Below are positions 41,528-50,777 of a DNA stretch of 64,000 nt, in pieces (position 1 is the first letter of the stretch; every line of letters starts with the position of its first letter). The notes under the pieces are model-generated. The model searched no databases. It was not told the origin of the DNA and saw only the letters and a list, made by a program, of their open reading frames with translations. Source of the DNA: Aestuariibius insulae (lineage in GTDB: Bacteria > Pseudomonadota > Alphaproteobacteria > Rhodobacterales > Rhodobacteraceae); assembly GCF_040783535.2 (NCBI RefSeq), contig NZ_JBFONW020000003.1, forward strand, positions 1 through 64,000. Direction: 5' to 3'. The position numbers and the translations under genes are program-made.

Positions 41528-42400
41528 CTAGCCCTGGATGTAAGCGTCGGTGAAGCCGGTGGCCTTCACCTGTTCCAGCAATGCGGCGCGTTCGGCTCCG
41601 GTTCCGATATTGGGCACGACGACCCGAAAGACCGGGGTGCCGCCGCTGTCGCCGCGCAGGACGGCAGGCGTCAGACCCGCGGCGCGCAGGCTGGCGGCGG
41701 CGGCATTAGCATTACGCTCGGTCCGGAAAGTGGCGGTCTGGATCACGGGGTTCGAGGAGCCGGATGCGGCGGTCTGGGCTGCGGGGGCCGGAGCCGGAGC
41801 AGGGGTGGCACTGGCCTCCGCCGCATCGATGGCCGCAGCGGCACCTGCTATCGGATCGCCGCCCGGAGCGGCCCCGTCAAGCGGGGTGACGCTGACATCG
41901 CTGGGCGCGGCCAGATCGTCGACGCCTTCCTCAAGCGGTGCGGGGGCGTCGGTGACAACCTCTACCGTTTCGGTCTTGAGCGCCACGACACTGAGCTGCG
42001 CGGGTTGTCCCGCGATCATCCCAAGCGCCTCGGCGGCGTCCGAGGAGACCTGGATGGTGGGTCCGGGATTGTTGCGCTCGCGGCGGAAGAGCGCGCCGGT
42101 CACGTTAGTGTTGTTTTCGGTGTTGCGGATGATGACCCGCTCGGCGTCCTGCACGTCGGGATGGGCGACCCAGATCCCGCCCAGCGACGGGCGACCGTCC
42201 CAAAGGCCGCTATCGGTCGCCTCGAAGATCTCGGGCGCCTCGACATCACGGGTGACGCTTTCGGTCGATCCGCCTGCAGGTGCGGCAGCGGCGGTTTCAC
42301 CGCCGGAGCCGCTCCCGGTGAAAGGGTTGGAGAAGCCGTCTTCGCATCCTGCAAGTGCAAGGCATGCAAATGTCATGGGAATGAGCCGGGTGATGGCCAT
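41528..42400 (-). CDS. SPOR-domain lipoprotein, RlpA-like
   Basis: A 290-residue protein with a lipoprotein signal (MTFACLALAGC, lipobox LAGC). The middle part (GIWVAHPDVQDAERVIIRNTENN, EALGMIAGQPAQLSVVAL) resembles a double-psi beta-barrel of RlpA type. An Ala/Pro-rich linker and a C-terminal SPOR domain (IQTATFRTERNANAAAASLR, FRVVVPNIGTGAERAALLEQV) follow, the latter binding denuded septal glycan. The ATG at 42400 starts the signal; the frame is open further upstream. It is 27 bases upstream of the carboxypeptidase gene, with which it may be co-transcribed. Confidence 0.85.
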   Translation of the reverse strand: MAITRLIPMTFACLALAGCEDGFSNPFTGSGSGGETAAAAPAGGSTESVTRDVEAPEIFEATDSGLWDGRPSLGGIWVAHPDVQDAERVIIRNTENNTNVTGALFRRERNNPGPTIQVSSDAAEALGMIAGQPAQLSVVALKTETVEVVTDAPAPLEEGVDDLAAPSDVSVTPLDGAAPGGDPIAGAAAAIDAAEASATPAPAPAPAAQTAASGSSNPVIQTATFRTERNANAAAASLRAAGLTPAVLRGDSGGTPVFRVVVPNIGTGAERAALLEQVKATGFTDAYIQG

Positions 42401-42593
42401 GGAAATGTGTCCCTCTGCCTGTCGGTTCACATGGTGCGAACCGGTGGTCTGCCGATATCGGTCCGGTCTGTGCCGGAATTGTCGCCACTTTAGCCATAGT
42501 GGAGCGCGTTTGGGAAGTCTCGCCCGCAAGGTGGGCGATTTTTCGGACGCTTCCCGAATCGCAGCTGTCCGCGTATCGGGGGCCGCAGATCGC

Positions 42594-42683
42594 GGAGGAG
42601 TGGCAGAGTGGTCGAATGCACCGGTCTTGAAAACCGGCGTGCGTGAAAGCGTACCGTGGGTTCGAATCCCACCTCCTCCGCCA
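42594..42683 (+). tRNA. tRNA-Ser (anticodon TGA)
   Basis: Acceptor GGAGGAG pairs with CTCCTCC, the anticodon stem ACCGG/CCGG surrounds TTGAAAA with TGA, a long variable arm (class II) follows, then T-arm GGGTTCGAATCCC, discriminator G and an encoded CCA. Length is 90 nt. It marks the left edge of the accessory part of the window. Confidence 0.97.
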
Positions 42684-42950
42684 TCCACACGCTTTGCCTT
42701 GGTGGTGTTCTGATTGCCGAGGGCTTTGCATTGAGATTTCGGTGTCTTGGCTTGGTCGGTCTTTCAGTGGGACTCTGGTTAAGGGCGATGGAGTAGCCGC
42801 TTTTGGCTGGCGTCTCTGTTTGGCGATTGCGCGGTCCGTGTTTACGGAAGCCGGGAGGGTGCGGCCCGGGACTATGGCGCCCTCTTGCATTGCCGCGCTG
42901 CTTCTTGCGCGAGCTTGGCCGGATCGTTCGCGGGTGACAGACAGGCGGAT

Positions 42951-43940
42951 CTAGAGATCAGCGACCTGCTTGATCTGGTCGTCCCAGAGGGTTGGGAGGC
43001 CGGTCTTGACGAGGTAGTCGGTGGTCAGGGCTGGGAGCTGGGTGCCTTTTGCGATGGTCTCAAGGAGAGGTGGGGCGAGCAGCGCGAGGGGCAGGAGGTC
43101 CTTGATCCGGCGGGGCGAGGTGCCGTCTGCATTGGCGATCCCGGCGATGCTCTCTCCGGTGAGGATCCGGGTGAGCAGCCGCGCGCCTTGACGATGTTGG
43201 TCACGAGCGTTCGGTCGATGTTGGGTGGCGCGTCTCCCAGGTGCAGCTTCGTTTCGACGCTGCGGCGGCGCATCTGGAAGGGGAGAACCTCGGGATACAG
43301 ATCGTCGAGCATGTCGTCGATCAGAGCCGCGATGGCCTTGGCTGAAATTGGACAATGAGCGCCCCGGGGCGTAGGTCGACTCGGTTGATCGAGGAGAGTA
43401 GGGCGGCTCTGCTTGGTGCTGGAGCTTCTACTGGATCTTCTCCCAAGGCGCGGGGTCGATGAGGGCGCGGCGCTGGCCGTCATGAACCTGGCCCTTGTCG
43501 CGGATCCGCTCGGCGGTGACCTCCCGCTCGAACTGGGCGAAGGAGAGCAGCATGTTCAGCGTCAGCGACCCCATGCTGATGGCGGTGTTGAAGCTCTGCG
43601 TCACCGACACGAAGAAGGCCTCGGCCGCCTCCAGCGTCTCCACCAGCTTGGCGAAGTTCGCCAGCGCGCGGGTCAGCCGGTCGATATTGTAGACGACGAT
43701 CCGCTCGACGCGCCGGTCGCGGATCGCCTGCATGAGCCGCGTGAGGGCCGGCCGGTCGAGCGTGCCACCCGAGATCCCGCCATCGTCATAGCGCTCCGAC
43801 AGACGGTGCCAGCCTTCGTGCTTTTGGCTGGCGATATAGGCCGCGCAGGCCTCCCGCTGGGCGTCTAAGGAATTGAAATCCTGGTCTAGCCCCTCCTCGG
43901 AGCTCTTGCGGGTATAGATCGCGCAGCGAATCCGGCGCAT
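42951..43940 (-). pseudogene. Decayed large serine recombinase
   Basis: The N-terminal resolvase domain is intact from ATG 43940: IRCAIYTRKSSEEGLDQD with the catalytic Ser, DGGISGGTLDRPAL, VYNIDRLTRAL and SFAQFEREVTAERIRDK. The frame then ends at 43428 after unrelated sequence. The recombinase and zinc-ribbon parts (about 250 residues in relatives) are missing. Pieces of the C-terminal domain remain further left in two frames: PFQMRRRSVETKLHLGD about 43,200-43,350 and LTRILTGESIAGIANADG through LLPLALLAPPLLETI at 42,951-43,190, so there is also a frameshift. It overlaps the DUF2924 stop (TGATG), showing former translational coupling. Confidence 0.85.
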
Positions 43941-44350
43941 CAGGCCAGTCCGAAGAACCGGGGGCCGGACCAATGTGCGCCGGTGATATGCCGCGCGATG
44001 GCCGAGAGCGAGCGCCATGATCGCCCATCCATCAGATAGCCGTCCTCGGTCACTTCGACGCGGTAGGTGCGCCCGTTCCACTCTCGCACGAGACGGGATC
44101 CGGGCGTCACGGGGCGGACGCGGGACCCGCTGGCCAGGCGGTCCAGCTCCCGCTCGGTCCGGGCGAAGAGTTCGCCCAGCGCCTCGGTCTGGCGCTGCCA
44201 GATCAGCAGCTTGCGCAGAAGAGGCAGCGACAGGTGCTTGGGCGGCGGTCTGCCGAAGGCCGCACGCCATCGCGCAAGGCAATCGGCGCGGGAGGCCTCT
44301 GCCAGCGCCTGCAAGTCGGCCGCCGGCCGGTCCGTGTCGTGCCGGCTCAT
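43940..44350 (-). CDS. DUF2924 domain protein
   Basis: A 136-residue protein. After a helical N-terminus (LQALAEASRADCLARWRAAFGRPPPKHLS, LLRKLLIWQRQTEALG) comes the DUF2924 core PGSRLVREWNGRTYRVEVTEDGYLMDGRSWRSLSAIARHITGA in this order, ending GPRFFGL. This family is almost always found just upstream of a large serine recombinase in alphaproteobacterial phages and islands, as here, and may assist DNA binding. The ATG at 44350 lies directly at the end of the DUF3489 gene. Confidence 0.88.
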   Translation of the reverse strand: MSRHDTDRPAADLQALAEASRADCLARWRAAFGRPPPKHLSLPLLRKLLIWQRQTEALGELFARTERELDRLASGSRVRPVTPGSRLVREWNGRTYRVEVTEDGYLMDGRSWRSLSAIARHITGAHWSGPRFFGLA

Positions 44351-44658
44351 GGTTTGGCCTCGTCGGTTACGATCCGATAGACTGGCCCGGTGTCGTTGGG
44401 CGTGCGCTCGACCCAGTGCCCTGCTTTGCGCTGCGCCGAGATTGCGGCCCGCACCGTATGCGGCTGCCATCCAAAGGCAGCCTGTACTTGCGCCATCGAG
44501 GCGCCGGTCTTGCGGCGCAGAAGCCGGGTCAGCGGCGCGCTGCGCGTCGGTTTGGCCGACCGGGCAGGCTTGCCCTTCGGTTGCTCCGATGGGGTTGGCT
44601 TACCCTTCGGTTGGGCTGCGTCGGCCCGTGTCCTGGTTGAAGGATTAGGCTGTGTCAT
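44347..44658 (-). CDS. DUF3489 domain protein
   Basis: A 103-residue protein: a Lys/Pro-rich N-terminus with two PKGKP units, then the winged-helix-like DUF3489 domain (LTRLLRRKTGASMAQVQAAFGWQPHTVRAAIS, GHWVERTPNDTGPVYRIV). It is the usual first member of the DUF3489-DUF2924-recombinase set. ATG 44658 has GGAG 6 bases upstream; an ATG two codons earlier is also possible. The stop overlaps the DUF2924 start by four bases. Confidence 0.85.
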   Translation of the reverse strand: MTQPNPSTRTRADAAQPKGKPTPSEQPKGKPARSAKPTRSAPLTRLLRRKTGASMAQVQAAFGWQPHTVRAAISAQRKAGHWVERTPNDTGPVYRIVTDEAKP

Positions 44659-45545
44659 CGTCATCTCCACATTCGTCGGCGCAAGGTAATCCCGCGCCCA
44701 GTACCGAGTGGAGCCCGGCAATCCGGGCGGTGACACAGGCACAGTACCGCTTCCGGCACCAGAGAAGTCCAGAGCGAAAGAGCGACGTCCTGTGGGCCAC
44801 GTGAAAGCGAGGAACGGGAGTTAGGACACCCGCCGCAAGCCCCTGCGCGTGACCGCCCTAACCGAGCGGTTCACACAGCCTTCAAGACGGCTTGGAAATT
44901 GCAGATACCGCTAGAGCCACCGCAGACCAGCGACGGCCTTCCCGCATCACCGAACGCGCAGGACACCGAACGAAAAGCAACTGCGGGCGCTCTACTCTGT
45001 TCAACGCGCCACCTTCTGCATCCGCAACAGGTTGTCTCTCCGCAGAATGGGCGGAAACCGGTCGTTCCCTGCGGCTGTAAAGCGGGCCATCGCGATCCTG
45101 CAAAGCTGTCATTCGAACTTGGACTCGGCAGTAGTGTTGATGCGGTAACCGCACCAAGGTCCGGTATGCGCAGAAAGCGGACCTTGCAAAGTTTCCGACT
45201 TCTTGCGGCTTTCGCGGCTGGCACCGGCCCCAAGCCGCCAGCCAGCACAGATCTGCGATGCTGCGTCCGCAGTCCGATTTGCTGCCATTCGCTGCAAGCG
45301 TAAAATCGGTTGATGGGCGAACTCACAGATCGCAAGGCAAAGCACCAGCTTGGAGCGTATTTTCCAACGGCTGTTTTATGCAATTCGCAACGTCAGAAAC
45401 AAAAACAGAGGGCGGGGAACGGACCTTGCAAGCGCGTGCAAGTCGATGCTCGCGCGACACGGGTGTGCGCACAATCAAAGGTACCCCATAACTCGGGGCT
45501 TGCCCTACGTCGCCACATGGCGATCGGGGCGCTACCTATGCTCCA
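44659..45545. other. Gene-poor stretch (about 890 bp) behind the recombinase cassette
   Basis: No gene is supported on either strand. Short open frames of 60-170 codons lack ribosome-binding sites and recognisable motifs. GGACCTTGCAA occurs twice (45179 and 45420) within GCGGACCTT-type sequence of the sort scattered between genes in many Rhodobacterales. It probably consists of decayed mobile or intergenic DNA. Confidence 0.5.
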
Positions 45546-47021
45546 CTATCGGTCGAGCGGGAAGATCGGACGCGGCACATTGCGGTAGGGCAGCCTGGCG
45601 AGGTCCGGTGTGCAGAGCGCGCCGCTATCGCAAACAATAATGCGAGATGCGACCGGCTCGAAGGCGGCGCGAAAATGCTGCATGGACTTCAGGGCGACGA
45701 TAGTCTTTTCGGCGGGGTCAATGCCAAACGTTTGGAATTGCGCAAGGTCAAGCATCTGGGTCGCGTTGGTTACAATCAAGATGTCGATGCCTGCTACGCC
45801 GAGGACGGCCGTGCGTCCCCAACTTCGGTGAAGACCGCCGAGGATCGGGCCTGTTCCTGTATAGTTTCCATCGCTGAGCATCTTGAGTGTGCCCGTCACC
45901 GTGATTGGCCCGCCGCCACGGCCGGGATCCGTCTTGCCTCCAAGTTCAAGGGTGACGGCCCGCCCTACGGTTTGCGTTTCCAAATACTCGATTGCTTCCG
46001 GATCGACCAACGGTCCAAAACATGCATTGTCGGCGCTTGCGGCAAGCAGCGCTGCAAGCAGCGACGTTGCATCGCCATACGCTCCTCCACCGGGATTGTC
46101 AGCATAATCGGCAACGACGATCGGGCCGTTTTCGGCTTCGTGATCCACGCATTGTGCGGCGGCAGCTTTGACACTGAGATAGTCGTTGAGACCCTCGAAC
46201 CGCCTGTCCCAGATGTCATCTGCAAGTTCCTTGCCAAGCCGTTCATGTGGCGCAGGGTCGCCCTGATAGGTGACAAGGACTGTCGGCCCGACCTCAGCAA
46301 TATCGGCATTGCCGAAGCCCGCATTGATGCTGACGGCAAAGGCATCAGGGTGCAGCTGGTGCGCAAGAGCCCGCGCGTTGCGTTCGATCATCGGGCCGGC
46401 ATCGGTGCGTCCACCGTTGACCTCCTCAAGCATCGGGCGATGAACCCGCAGCGTCTTCGGTGCGATTTCACCCGACATGGTCCGATGCAATATCTCTCCT
46501 GCCAGCACGGCACAGTCGCGCATGTCGACATGTGGATAGGTCTTGTAGGAGACGATGATGTTGGCGAGGTCGGCCATTTCCTGACTTACATTGGCGTGAG
46601 GGTCGAGCGTGATTGCAATCGGAACGTCGCGGCCCGTCACCTCCCGGAGCCGCGCGAGGAACGTCCCCTCACCATCCTCGGCGCCGTCAATTACCATGGC
46701 GCCATGTAGCGAAAGCAAGATGCCGTCGAAATCTTGGGCGAGAGCACGCGCTATCACCGGCGCAGCGAGCGCCATGAATGTACCCGGTGTGACAAGACCA
46801 CCGGGCGGCGCAGACGTGCTGACCGCATGCGTCAGATCCCATCCCTTGTCGCGTGCGACATCAAGAAATCCGGCAAGATCGGTGTTTGCCTGTCCTCGTT
46901 CGCGGATGGCCTCCTCTCCCAGAAGGAAGTACCGGCTCTTAAACGCTACAAGATCTGTCGGACGGATCGAGAAGGTATTTGTTTCATGGCTGATTTCGGC
47001 ACTCAGAACGCGAAAGTTCAT
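45546..47021 (-). CDS. M81 family (MlrC-like) metallohydrolase
   Basis: A 491-residue protein of the M81 family, named after MlrC of microcystin degradation. Characteristic pieces are LSAEISHETNTFS at the start, ILLSLHGAMVIDG, ITLDPHANVS, SYKTYPHVDMRD and VVADYADNPGGGAYGDATSL, which contribute metal and substrate ligands. The biological substrate is unknown. It starts 8 bases after the stop of the upstream ABC ATPase gene, so it is the last gene of the transporter operon and probably acts on the imported compound. Confidence 0.9.
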   Translation of the reverse strand: MNFRVLSAEISHETNTFSIRPTDLVAFKSRYFLLGEEAIRERGQANTDLAGFLDVARDKGWDLTHAVSTSAPPGGLVTPGTFMALAAPVIARALAQDFDGILLSLHGAMVIDGAEDGEGTFLARLREVTGRDVPIAITLDPHANVSQEMADLANIIVSYKTYPHVDMRDCAVLAGEILHRTMSGEIAPKTLRVHRPMLEEVNGGRTDAGPMIERNARALAHQLHPDAFAVSINAGFGNADIAEVGPTVLVTYQGDPAPHERLGKELADDIWDRRFEGLNDYLSVKAAAAQCVDHEAENGPIVVADYADNPGGGAYGDATSLLAALLAASADNACFGPLVDPEAIEYLETQTVGRAVTLELGGKTDPGRGGGPITVTGTLKMLSDGNYTGTGPILGGLHRSWGRTAVLGVAGIDILIVTNATQMLDLAQFQTFGIDPAEKTIVALKSMQHFRAAFEPVASRIIVCDSGALCTPDLARLPYRNVPRPIFPLDR

Positions 47022-47028
47022 CTGCAAT

Positions 47029-48018
47029 TCAATCCATCGGGTTGTGGCAGGCAACCATGCGGCCGTCGCCGAGGTTTGTAAGGGGCGGGCGCTCGCGTGT
47101 GCAAACATCGCTGGCCGCGGGACAGCGCGCCGCAAAGGCACATCCGGGGATCTTCGCAAAGGGGCTTGGAATTTCACCGCCCAGCATCGTGACGATCTTT
47201 CGCCGGGTCGGGTCGGGCTCGAAGTTGCTGTCGAGAAGCGCATGGGTATAGTGATGGCGCGGCTGCGTCTTAGCACCCGGCAAAATCTCCATGACGCGCC
47301 CCAGATACATTACCACAACACGGTCGCAGAAATAACGGACAAGGCTGAGATCATGGCTGATAAAAAGATATGTCAGCCGAAGCTCTTCCTTTAGGGCTTC
47401 CAGCAGATCTACGATCTGCGCCTGGATGGAGACATCCAAAGACGCGGTTGGCTCGTCGAGCACGAGAAATGACGGGCGTAGTGCCAGCGCTCGTGCGATC
47501 CCCACCCGCTGCTTTTGACCGCCAGATAGCTGATGGGGGAAACTGTCCAACATGCGCGGGCTGAGGCCGACCATGGAGATCAGTTCATCCACCGTCGCTC
47601 TCGCCTCCGCCACCGTCTTGGCTTCACCTTGCACCTGAAAGGGTTCGAGCAAGGCGCGGCGGATCGTATAGCGTGGGTCGATGGCAGAATACGGGTCCTG
47701 GAACACCATCTGCATCTGGCGGCGCAGTTTGCGCATCTCGGCCTGCGACTGGGTCGCCAGATTCTTGCCGTCGAAGATCACCGTCCCTTCAGTGGCCTCC
47801 AGCAGGCGCAAAACGAGCCGCGCCAAGGTGGACTTGCCGCAGCCGCTTTCGCCCACGACCCCGGTTACTTTGCCGCGCGGCACATCAAGTGAGACGTCAT
47901 TGACCGCGCGCATGGTGCGGCGCGGCTTCATAAAACCGCCTCCGGACGAAAACTCGCGCGTCAGATCCTTTATCGTTACAAGGCTGTCATCGCGTGGGAC
48001 CGAAGCATCCATTATCAA
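47029..48018 (-). CDS. Oligopeptide-type ABC transporter ATPase (OppF/DppF type)
   Basis: A 329-residue ATPase. Walker A GESGCGKST, Q-loop MVFQDPYSAIDPRYT, signature LSGGQKQRVGIA, Walker B LVLDEPTASLD, switch His in ISHDLS and the C-terminal oligopeptide extension with PGCAFAARCPAASDVCTRERPP (Fe-S-ligand-like cysteines seen in Opp ATPases). It overlaps the other ATPase gene by four bases and is followed by the M81 hydrolase. Confidence 0.93.
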   Translation of the reverse strand: MIMDASVPRDDSLVTIKDLTREFSSGGGFMKPRRTMRAVNDVSLDVPRGKVTGVVGESGCGKSTLARLVLRLLEATEGTVIFDGKNLATQSQAEMRKLRRQMQMVFQDPYSAIDPRYTIRRALLEPFQVQGEAKTVAEARATVDELISMVGLSPRMLDSFPHQLSGGQKQRVGIARALALRPSFLVLDEPTASLDVSIQAQIVDLLEALKEELRLTYLFISHDLSLVRYFCDRVVVMYLGRVMEILPGAKTQPRHHYTHALLDSNFEPDPTRRKIVTMLGGEIPSPFAKIPGCAFAARCPAASDVCTRERPPLTNLGDGRMVACHNPMD

Positions 48019-48965
48019 ATCTCGCTGAAATGACAGGCCGCCAGACCCGAAGATTTGGGCTCAAGCGCAGGCGCCTGGTCGCGACATAGCGTCTGTGCGT
48101 TGCTGCAGCGCGGATTGAAGCGGCAGCCATTCGGATAATCGACGATGCTCGGCACGACCCCGGGAATACCCTTCAGGCTTCCTGGCTCCTGACCCAGCCG
48201 CGGAATGCAGCGGATCAGTTCGCGCGTGTATGGATGCTTGGGTTTGCCAAAGATCTCGCCAATCCGGTTCATTTCCGCGACCCGGCCGGCATACAAAACA
48301 ACGACGCGGTCGCAGGCCTGCGCCACCACGCCCATGTCATGGGTAATCAGCATGAGGGCGAGGCCGCGGTCGCGGACCAGTTCGACCATGATCTGTATGA
48401 TCTGGGCCTGGATGGTGACATCGAGCGCCGTCGTGGGTTCATCAGCAACGATCAGGTCAGGGTCTGCGGCAAGCGCCATGGCGATAACAATCCGTTGTTT
48501 CATGCCGCCTGAAAGCTGATGCGGATAGGCGCGATGGATCGCAGCGGGTTCCGGAATGCGCAACTGGGCGATCAACTCAAGGCTGCGTGCCTTCGCCGCC
48601 TCGGCGCTTAACCCCAGATGCAGGGTCGAGACCTGGTCGATCTGCGCACCGATGCGAATGATCGGATCCAGCGATGTCATCGGGTTCTGGCTGATCAGCG
48701 CGATGCGCTTGCCACGCAATCGGCGCAACTCGATCTCGGGAAGTCCGATCAAATCGCGCCCGTCAAAGACAATGGAGCCTTTGGTGATGGAGCCGCCGAT
48801 GCGCGGCAGCAACCCCATGACGCACATCGCAGTCAGCGACTTGCCGGAGCCGGACTCACCAACGAGGCCGAGGATTTCGCCCTTGTCGATGTCGAATGTG
48901 ACACCTTCCAACGGGCACAAGGCGCCAATCGAAACCGAGATGCCCTGAACCGAAAGAAGCGCCAT
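48015..48965 (-). CDS. Oligopeptide-type ABC transporter ATPase (OppD/DppD type)
   Basis: A 316-residue ATPase. Walker A GESGSGKSLTAM, Q-loop LISQNPMTSLDPIIRIG, signature LSGGMKQRIVIAMA, Walker B LIVADEPTTALD and switch His in ITHDMG are present. The C-terminal extension has GCRFNPRCSNAQTLC. It pairs with the downstream OppF-type ATPase to drive the two permeases of the same operon. Confidence 0.93.
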   Translation of the reverse strand: MALLSVQGISVSIGALCPLEGVTFDIDKGEILGLVGESGSGKSLTAMCVMGLLPRIGGSITKGSIVFDGRDLIGLPEIELRRLRGKRIALISQNPMTSLDPIIRIGAQIDQVSTLHLGLSAEAAKARSLELIAQLRIPEPAAIHRAYPHQLSGGMKQRIVIAMALAADPDLIVADEPTTALDVTIQAQIIQIMVELVRDRGLALMLITHDMGVVAQACDRVVVLYAGRVAEMNRIGEIFGKPKHPYTRELIRCIPRLGQEPGSLKGIPGVVPSIVDYPNGCRFNPRCSNAQTLCRDQAPALEPKSSGLAACHFSEI

Positions 48966-48966
48966 A

Positions 48967-49815
48967 TCACACGCTCCGCAAACGGTTGCGGATATCGAGC
49001 GCCTCGATCAATGCGTCACCGAACAGGTTTATCGAGATGACCGTGATGGCGATGGCCAGGCCCGGAAAGATGATGATCCAAGGTGCGATGAAGATTTGTG
49101 CCGTCCCACTCGACATCATGGCGCCCCAGCTTGGTGTTGGCGGCTGAGCGCCAAGGCCGAAGAAGCCGAGCGTGGCTTCCAAGATGATCGCGTCTCCGGT
49201 CGCAAGCATGCCGGCCACAATCACCGGCGTCAGCGCATTGGGCAGAAGGTGGCGAAAAATGATGTGAAAATGCCCGGCGCCTAGATTGGTCGTTGCCTCG
49301 ACGTAGGTCTCGTTCTTTAGGGCCATGATCTGCGCACGTGTTAGCCGCGTGAATTGCGCGAGGTAGGCGATCGAGATGGCGACCATCGTGCTTTCCAATC
49401 CTGGGCCGATAATAGCGATCAGGATCAGCGCGATCAGGATCTCGGGAAAAGACCAGGTCAGATCGACGACCGCGGTGACGGCACGGTCGAACCAGCCGCC
49501 GAAATAACCGGCCATCGCGCCTAGCGTCAGTCCGGCCGCTACCGAGATCGAGATAGCGGTGACTGCCACGGACAGTGACGTTCTCGCGCCGTAGATTATG
49601 CGGGACATCAGGTCTCGTCCGAATTCATCAGTGCCCATCCAATGGGCCGCGCCGGGCTCAGTGTTCGCGCCCGGCAGGTTCTGGATGTCGTAGGCATAGG
49701 GTGCGATCAGCGGTGCAAACAACGCGCAGGCCACAACAAGCACCAGGACAGCAGCAGAAACGCCGCCGCGTGGCGACCAGATGGCCGTCCTGATGGGAGC
49801 GAAAGCCGTCATCAT
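48967..49815 (-). CDS. Oligopeptide-type ABC transporter permease (OppC/DppC type)
   Basis: A 282-residue inner-membrane permease with six hydrophobic segments. AHWMGTDEFGRDLMSRIIYGART is the DppC hallmark near residue 50. The EAA loop is visible as YVEATTNLGAGHFHIIFRHLLPN. It overlaps the upstream permease by four bases and leads directly into the ATPase genes. Confidence 0.93.
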   Translation of the reverse strand: MMTAFAPIRTAIWSPRGGVSAAVLVLVVACALFAPLIAPYAYDIQNLPGANTEPGAAHWMGTDEFGRDLMSRIIYGARTSLSVAVTAISISVAAGLTLGAMAGYFGGWFDRAVTAVVDLTWSFPEILIALILIAIIGPGLESTMVAISIAYLAQFTRLTRAQIMALKNETYVEATTNLGAGHFHIIFRHLLPNALTPVIVAGMLATGDAIILEATLGFFGLGAQPPTPSWGAMMSSGTAQIFIAPWIIIFPGLAIAITVISINLFGDALIEALDIRNRLRSV

Positions 49816-50738
49816 TTTATCCTTTCACGCACACGTGGGTCCATCGCGGCTTGAACGATGTCGCCTAGCAAGGTGCCAAGCATCACCGCGACAGCGAGCA
49901 TCAGAAGGGCTCCCTGAACGACCGGGTAGTCGCGCTGGTTCAGCGATGTAATCAGCAGTGAGCCGAGACCGGGGCGGGCAAAAACGAACTCGACGGTAAC
50001 CGCGCCGCCAAGGATCCAGCCGATGCGGAGCGACAGGATCGTGACAACGGGCAGCAACGCGTGACGCAGCACATGACGCAATTCAATTCGCCAAGGCGGA
50101 ACACCCTTGGCATGCAGCATCATGACAAAGTCCTTGCGCGCCGTTTCTATCATGGCGACGCGCGTTACCCGAGCGACAAGCGCCACTCCTCCAAGTCCTA
50201 TGGTCAGGACCGGAAGGACCAGCGCATCCCAGCTTCGGGCACCCGACACGGGAAACCAGCCAAGCTGCACCGCAAAAAGCATGATGAGAAGCAGGCCAAG
50301 CCAGAAACCCGGTACGGTCGACCCCAGCAGGATCAGCGTCATCGTCACCCGATCGATCCAGCTGTCCTTGTAGATCGCCGCCAGCGCGCCGGCGGTGATG
50401 CCGACCACCGTCGAAAACAGAAGCGCCAAGGCGCCAAGCGACAGCGAATGCGGAAGGTTTTGGGCAATCAGATCCGCGACTGGGCGGCGCAGGATTATGG
50501 CGTCACCCAGATCGCCGGTCAGGGCGTTGCCGAGCCAGATTGTGTATTGCTGGTAAAGCGGTTTGTCGAGGCCGTACTTGGCCGCAAGCGCCGCCTTTTG
50601 CTCGGGCGAGGAATTGATCTGGACAAGATTGTCGATCGGATCGCCCGGAACCAAGTGCACGATCATGAAGATGACCAGTGACACGGCAAGGAACACCGGA
50701 ATGAGCAGCAAGAGCCGCTTGATGAAAAAGCTGATCAT
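49812..50738 (-). CDS. Oligopeptide-type ABC transporter permease (OppB/DppB type)
   Basis: A 308-residue permease. The DppB-type start ISFFIKRLLLLIPVFLAVSLVIF, HLVPGDPIDNL, and an EAA-like loop FVMMLHAKGVPPWRIELRHVLRHAL are present, with VEFVFARPGLGSLL near the C-terminus. It lies 40 bases downstream of the substrate-binding protein gene and forms the channel with the OppC-type permease. Confidence 0.93.
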   Translation of the reverse strand: MISFFIKRLLLLIPVFLAVSLVIFMIVHLVPGDPIDNLVQINSSPEQKAALAAKYGLDKPLYQQYTIWLGNALTGDLGDAIILRRPVADLIAQNLPHSLSLGALALLFSTVVGITAGALAAIYKDSWIDRVTMTLILLGSTVPGFWLGLLLIMLFAVQLGWFPVSGARSWDALVLPVLTIGLGGVALVARVTRVAMIETARKDFVMMLHAKGVPPWRIELRHVLRHALLPVVTILSLRIGWILGGAVTVEFVFARPGLGSLLITSLNQRDYPVVQGALLMLAVAVMLGTLLGDIVQAAMDPRVRERIK

Positions 50739-50777
50739 TTCGGGGCCTCGTCCGTTAGGGTCGCGGTACGACGCGGT

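Noticed and set aside
42594..42683. tRNA-Ser as the proven attachment site of the recombinase
   Set aside because: Large serine recombinases rarely use tRNA genes and I saw no second copy of the tRNA 3' end within the window; only the boundary role is kept.
44659..45545. Several 60-170-codon frames on both strands
   Set aside because: No ribosome-binding sites, no motifs and mutually overlapping; treated as gene-poor DNA.
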